A model generated the notes under the pieces. The model was not told where the DNA came from. It worked only from the letters and a program-made list of their open reading frames with translations, and did no database searches. Of a stretch of DNA of 27,022 nucleotides, positions 23,555 through 27,022 are shown piece after piece. Every line of letters begins with the position of its first letter. Positions within the stretch are counted from its first letter, which is position 1. The stretch is from JAQVYB01 sp964490935 (GTDB lineage: Bacteria > Verrucomicrobiota > Kiritimatiellia > RZYC01): positions 1 to 27,022 of the forward strand of contig CAZBEO010000044.1 in NCBI GenBank assembly GCA_964490935.1, in the 5' to 3' direction. The translations under genes were made by a program, and so were the position numbers.

Positions 23555-24625
23555 TCAGATCAACTCCAGTTCCTGCCGAGGCGACCGCGTATCTGTGAAC
23601 TTCTTGCGCACGAAGACGACGTTATAAGGCTTGGAGTAAAACTTCGGACAGGTTCGGCACAGGGGGACATCCCCATAGCGGCGTTCCCTCACCGCCTCGC
23701 GCAGACGTTGCGCCTCCGCACCGTTCCACACCTCCTCCACACGCTGCCGAGTGACATCCCCGAGAATCAGGCGTCCGTCATAATCCGCGCAGCAGGGCGA
23801 GACCCGTCCATCCCACTTGATCACCATGCGGTCAAACGGCTCCGCACAGAGCACCTCCCCATCCGAACGGCGCGGGAGTTCTTCCAGCGCGTTTTCGCTC
23901 ACCTCACCGCGCCGCACGACGGCAATACGGTCGTATAGGCTCAGCCCCGAAATGGAAAGGCTGTCGGCCACCGTCAGCCAGTGCTTCTTGAAGGACCTAA
24001 TATCCGCATCGCGCTCCCGCACCTCATCTCGATCCACATGCGCATTCAGGTGAATATGACAAGGAGTGCCCGACGCCTGAATGACCTCGCGGAGGAGCAG
24101 CAGATTGCGCGTCAGCGTTTCAAAGGAATGACCCGGGCGGATCGTTTCATAATCGCGGGCCACCAGCCCGTTCACCGACACACCGATGTAATTCATCCCG
24201 GCACCCAGCAGCGCGGCAACGCGCTCGCGGGTGATCGCCAAGCCATTCGTCTGAAAACGGGCCACCAGCCCCTGCTCATGCGCATACCGAATCATCTCCG
24301 GCAACTCCGGATGCAGCATCGGCTCCCCATAATGAAAAAGGCGCAACTCCGAGGGACCCAGCTTCGCAACTTGGTCCACAATGCCGCGATAAAGGCCCAT
24401 CTCCATATACCCGACCGGGCGCGTCATCACCCCACGCGGACAAAACACGCAATTGGCATTGCACGCATTCGTCGGCTCGATATAGACCACCGACGGAAAC
24501 CAAACCGGCAAACACGCCGCCGACCGCTCGCGCGCCATCACCGGCAGCACCGCCCGCGATGCCGCAGGCCAGTTCCTCCACGAACTCTTTTCCGCCTGTC
24601 GCGTCAATAATTGATAAGGGTCCAT
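23555..24625 (-). CDS. Radical SAM protein with C-terminal SPASM-like domain
   Basis: 356 residues from the ATG at 24625. The radical SAM cluster motif CNANCVFC (Cys55, Cys59, Cys62) and the GEP motif (100-102) are intact. The C-terminal part has Cys260, Cys278, Cys279, Cys323 and Cys326 in the arrangement of SPASM/Twitch auxiliary iron-sulfur domains (KWDGRVSPCCADYDGRLILGDV, PLCRTCPKF). Such enzymes modify peptides or, in glycan loci, sugars or other small molecules. No precursor peptide gene is evident, so a role with the neighbouring glycosyltransferases is more likely. AAGG lies six bases before the chosen ATG; longer versions lack such a site. It is divergent from the GT-A-like gene. Confidence 0.88.
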   Translation of the reverse strand: MDPYQLLTRQAEKSSWRNWPAASRAVLPVMARERSAACLPVWFPSVVYIEPTNACNANCVFCPRGVMTRPVGYMEMGLYRGIVDQVAKLGPSELRLFHYGEPMLHPELPEMIRYAHEQGLVARFQTNGLAITRERVAALLGAGMNYIGVSVNGLVARDYETIRPGHSFETLTRNLLLLREVIQASGTPCHIHLNAHVDRDEVRERDADIRSFKKHWLTVADSLSISGLSLYDRIAVVRRGEVSENALEELPRRSDGEVLCAEPFDRMVIKWDGRVSPCCADYDGRLILGDVTRQRVEEVWNGAEAQRLREAVRERRYGDVPLCRTCPKFYSKPYNVVFVRKKFTDTRSPRQELELI

Positions 24626-24737
24626 CCTGCCTTCAACCTGCTTCCTTTCCCGGATGGCATTTAGCATGCTACATACCATGCGCGCGAGGTTATTCTCGCG
24701 GGACGACGGAGTCGCAACAACAACCAGAGAGACGCCC

Positions 24738-25577
24738 ATGAACGGCCTGACCTGCCTTTGTTTTTCCAAGGACCGCCCTCTCCAACTGGACGGCTATCTG
24801 CGTTCCGTACGCCGATTCCTCTCCCCCACGCCTGCCATGACCGTGCTATATAAATCCACGGCGCACGAACTGCGCGACGGATATGAAGACCTCAATCGCG
24901 AACATCCCCAGACGCAGTTCCTCGAAGAAAACGACTTCGCCGTACAGGTCCTCCAATGGCTGGATGCCGTTCAAACCCCGCTCGTCCTGTTCGGATGCGA
25001 TGATGTGGTTTACCGCCAACCGGCGGACCTGAACACGGTCGAACAGGTGCTGCGGGAACATCCCTCCGTACTCGGCTTTTCTCTGCGCCTCGGCCTGAAC
25101 ATCCGCTACACACACACGCGAGACAACGCCATAGCCCCTCCTGCATTCATCTCAGAAAAACCTGCCCTGCGATGGCGTTGGAACGGAGCAGACTCCGACT
25201 GGGGTTATCCCTTCGAGCTCAACGGCACCGTATACCGTGTCGAATGGGTCCGCGCCATACTCCACCTGCTAGAAAAACTACGCCAAGGCGACCCCCGCGT
25301 GGAATGGCGGCAACCAAACTTTCTAGAATCATCGGCCAACAATCTGTTGAGATTTGCAGCACAAGTGCCGGAGGAACTGGCGGCGTTCCCGCAGTCCTGC
25401 CTGGTGGTACCGACCATCAACCAGGTACAGACCATCGCTTGGAACCACATCATGGGCGAACACCGCAGCGTACGCGAACTCGAAACCCTCCGCCGCAACG
25501 GCGCGCGCATGAATCTGGATGCCTACGCAACAACCCCCTTCAACCGCATCCATGTGGGTGAATTATTTCTCACCTAG
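24738..25577 (+). CDS. Small GT-A-like glycosyltransferase, putative
   Basis: 279 residues from the ATG at 24738. The opening LTCLCFSKDRPLQLDGYLRSV resembles the N-terminal strand and helix of family-2-like glycosyltransferases. VLFGCDDVVY (84-91, Asp88-Asp89) sits where a DxD-type metal site would be. A Trp-rich acceptor-side segment (WRWNGADSDWGYPFELNG) follows. It has no signal peptide or membrane helix. It lies between the divergent radical SAM/GT-B operon and the convergent deacetylase gene, which supports a role in glycan synthesis. The family assignment is from pattern only; the substrate is unknown. Confidence 0.65.
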   Translation: MNGLTCLCFSKDRPLQLDGYLRSVRRFLSPTPAMTVLYKSTAHELRDGYEDLNREHPQTQFLEENDFAVQVLQWLDAVQTPLVLFGCDDVVYRQPADLNTVEQVLREHPSVLGFSLRLGLNIRYTHTRDNAIAPPAFISEKPALRWRWNGADSDWGYPFELNGTVYRVEWVRAILHLLEKLRQGDPRVEWRQPNFLESSANNLLRFAAQVPEELAAFPQSCLVVPTINQVQTIAWNHIMGEHRSVRELETLRRNGARMNLDAYATTPFNRIHVGELFLT

Positions 25578-25583
25578 CAATGC

Positions 25584-25611
25584 GACGGATGTTTGCATGC
25601 AGCAATCCGTC
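25584..25611. other. Inverted repeat between convergent genes, possible bidirectional terminator
   Basis: GACGGAT (25584-25590) and ATCCGTC (25605-25611) form a 7-bp stem with a 14-base loop that itself holds the palindrome TGCATGCA. It is 7 bases past the stop of the GT-A-like gene. No T-run follows, so the terminator role is uncertain. Confidence 0.35.
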
Positions 25612-25693
25612 CTAGCATCCTGGACGTAAATCACATTCCTCCTCGTTGACAAGAACGATCAGGCCGTTCTGCATCCACCCTCCCGACGGATTG

Positions 25694-27022
25694 CTATTGA
25701 AGCGCGTTAATACGGAACGCCTGCCAAGCCGCCTCGTGCCGGCTGGTCCAAGAGAGCGTTCCATACAGGGCCTCTGCCTGGCTGTTTGTGGTCCAGTTTT
25801 GCGCGGACAGATCATCGGACGACTCCACCGCATAGCCATAAGCTGAATCATCCCAACTCAGCACGACGTCTCCGTCGTCCTTGCAGGCTGCCCCCAAAAT
25901 GCGCGGGCGCTGCGGCACCAGTTGCAGCAGAGTGAATGAAGCAACTTGAATGTCGTTTGTTTCGAGTCCATCCAGCACAAAATATACATTTGTTTCCATT
26001 TCCCCGCTATACAATGGGCGCATCCAAAGTGCGGGTTCAACAACGATCTCCTGAACATTCGTCAACTGGTTGATCGTGTAAAGCCCGCCATACATTCCAG
26101 CCACGTTGCGATTCGTGCGCGTATGAATCACCATGCGCCAGGAATCAGCATTCATTGCCAGATTATTGCTCACCGCCAGATCCACCCGAATCCTCGCAAA
26201 TGCCGAAACCTGCACGCCCGATACCCCGCCGGTCAAGGAACCAAAATCAACATAGACCGTTCCCGGCGATGGATACGCTGGCGGACACTCCGCGCAGGTG
26301 GTCACAACCCCATTCGTGTACACGCAGCGCGTCACCTCTGAATCCGGTGGAATCGCATTAGTGACCGTCTGGAAAGCCGGGTAGCTCAAACAGCCTGCGG
26401 CATTCGTCGGATCCCGCATAAACGCCACCAAATCACCCATGCTCACCCACCACACATTTGGAAACTCCGTGGCGGTCCACTCGATGAATTCGTTAATCGC
26501 ATCCACCGCCCAACTGTTTCGCCGCAACCACTGATTAGTTCCCTGCGCGTGTAGAAACAATCCCATGGGCGCGCGATTGCCCGTGTAGCGCTGTGAAAAG
26601 GTATACTTCAGCGACTCCATACACGCTTCATACTCATCCGGAGGGTCCATGGCATCCGGCAAAACGATTCCGTTCGTATCATAGAGCGACCACACCGGGA
26701 CTTCAAACAGGCCCGGATAATTGCTGATGGCCGGCCGCACGGTCTGCGCAGGCCCATAATCCAACGTATACGGCCAAATCAGCGAGGAGGGCCCGCTGCT
26801 CAACACCCCCGGACGCTCAATGATGGATGCATCATAGACAAACCCCTGTTCCTCTAATACGTGGAACGAAGCCTCATTATACAAAAGATACGGCGCGCGA
26901 AATCCGACAATCTCAGATGGAGGAATCTGCGCTAACTCCGACAGCGTTCGACGACACCCGACGATTTCTTCGCGAAAGACCTTCAACGTCGTGTTGGTCG
27001 TGGTGCTGTGCGTCATCGTGTG
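25694..27022 (-). CDS. Polysaccharide deacetylase, NodB/CE4-like (partial, N-terminus off window)
   Basis: The first visible residues, read to the right edge, are HTMTHS, the CE4 motif H-(S/T)-x-x-H-(S/T) holding two metal-binding His. The gene therefore starts outside the window; the ATG at 27016 is internal to that motif. Farther on, GFRAPYLLYN is the FRxP motif, and WPYTLDYG and FLHAQGTNQW match the style of insect-type chitin deacetylases. The catalytic Asp motif is beyond the edge. The C-terminal third (about from VYVDFGSLTG) is a beta-rich region ending in LSWDDSAYGYAVESSDDL, as in many secreted enzymes of PVC bacteria. It would remove acetyl groups from an N-acetylhexosamine polymer outside the cytoplasm. 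Confidence 0.85.
   Translation of the reverse strand, partial: HTMTHSTTTNTTLKVFREEIVGCRRTLSELAQIPPSEIVGFRAPYLLYNEASFHVLEEQGFVYDASIIERPGVLSSGPSSLIWPYTLDYGPAQTVRPAISNYPGLFEVPVWSLYDTNGIVLPDAMDPPDEYEACMESLKYTFSQRYTGNRAPMGLFLHAQGTNQWLRRNSWAVDAINEFIEWTATEFPNVWWVSMGDLVAFMRDPTNAAGCLSYPAFQTVTNAIPPDSEVTRCVYTNGVVTTCAECPPAYPSPGTVYVDFGSLTGGVSGVQVSAFARIRVDLAVSNNLAMNADSWRMVIHTRTNRNVAGMYGGLYTINQLTNVQEIVVEPALWMRPLYSGEMETNVYFVLDGLETNDIQVASFTLLQLVPQRPRILGAACKDDGDVVLSWDDSAYGYAVESSDDLSAQNWTTNSQAEALYGTLSWTSRHEAAWQAFRINALQ

Noticed and set aside
1..27022. tRNA, rRNA, transposase or phage genes
   Set aside because: I looked for typical protein motifs and RNA signatures on both strands and saw none.

Overview
The window looks like draft or metagenome-assembled sequence: it contains one run of exactly 100 N (1067-1166). 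It comes from a Gram-negative bacterium, shown by the PagL-type outer-membrane lipid A deacylase and many secreted enzymes. The secreted GH2 glycosidase, the secreted deacetylase with a C-terminal beta-sandwich region, the abundant GC-rich intergenic repeats and the nucleotidyltransferase/small-partner pair together suggest the PVC group, perhaps Kiritimatiellota. That assignment is an impression from gene content; there is no marker gene here.

Left part (1-7149): an SDR reductase fragment runs off the left edge. It is followed by a small exported protein with an internal duplication, a minimal nucleotidyltransferase with its small partner, a large secreted GH2 exo-glucosaminidase-like enzyme, a Fur/PerR-type regulator and a QueD-like pterin synthase with a strong terminator. 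These genes are separated by two families of dispersed repeats (1012-1412, 2278-2595, 6864-7068), one of which contains the N gap.

Centre (7150-18536): this is the most interesting part, a compact hybrid polyketide locus. On the minus strand, in transcription order, are an acyl carrier protein, an active FabF-like ketosynthase, a chain-length-factor-like KS homologue without the catalytic Cys, a 2080-residue fully reducing type I PKS (KS-AT-DH-ER-KR-ACP), and a KS-only type I PKS protein with an N-terminal coiled coil. On the plus strand, diverging from the ACP gene, are a FabZ/ApeI-like hotdog protein and a PagL-like lipid A deacylase. The type II genes resemble an aryl-polyene or flexirubin starter set and the large PKS has the domain set of mycocerosic-acid-synthase-type enzymes. 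A plausible model, which is inference, is that the type II set builds or supplies an acyl chain that the type I PKS extends, with the product going to the outer membrane. Between the two type I PKS genes lies a four-copy array of palindromes with an exact 31-bp period.

Right part (18655-27022): a NIT-domain chemoreceptor is interrupted by one in-frame TAG. Beyond it is a surface-glycan or glycoconjugate-like group: a GT-B glycosyltransferase, a radical SAM/SPASM protein, a small GT-A-like protein, and a secreted polysaccharide deacetylase that runs off the right edge.
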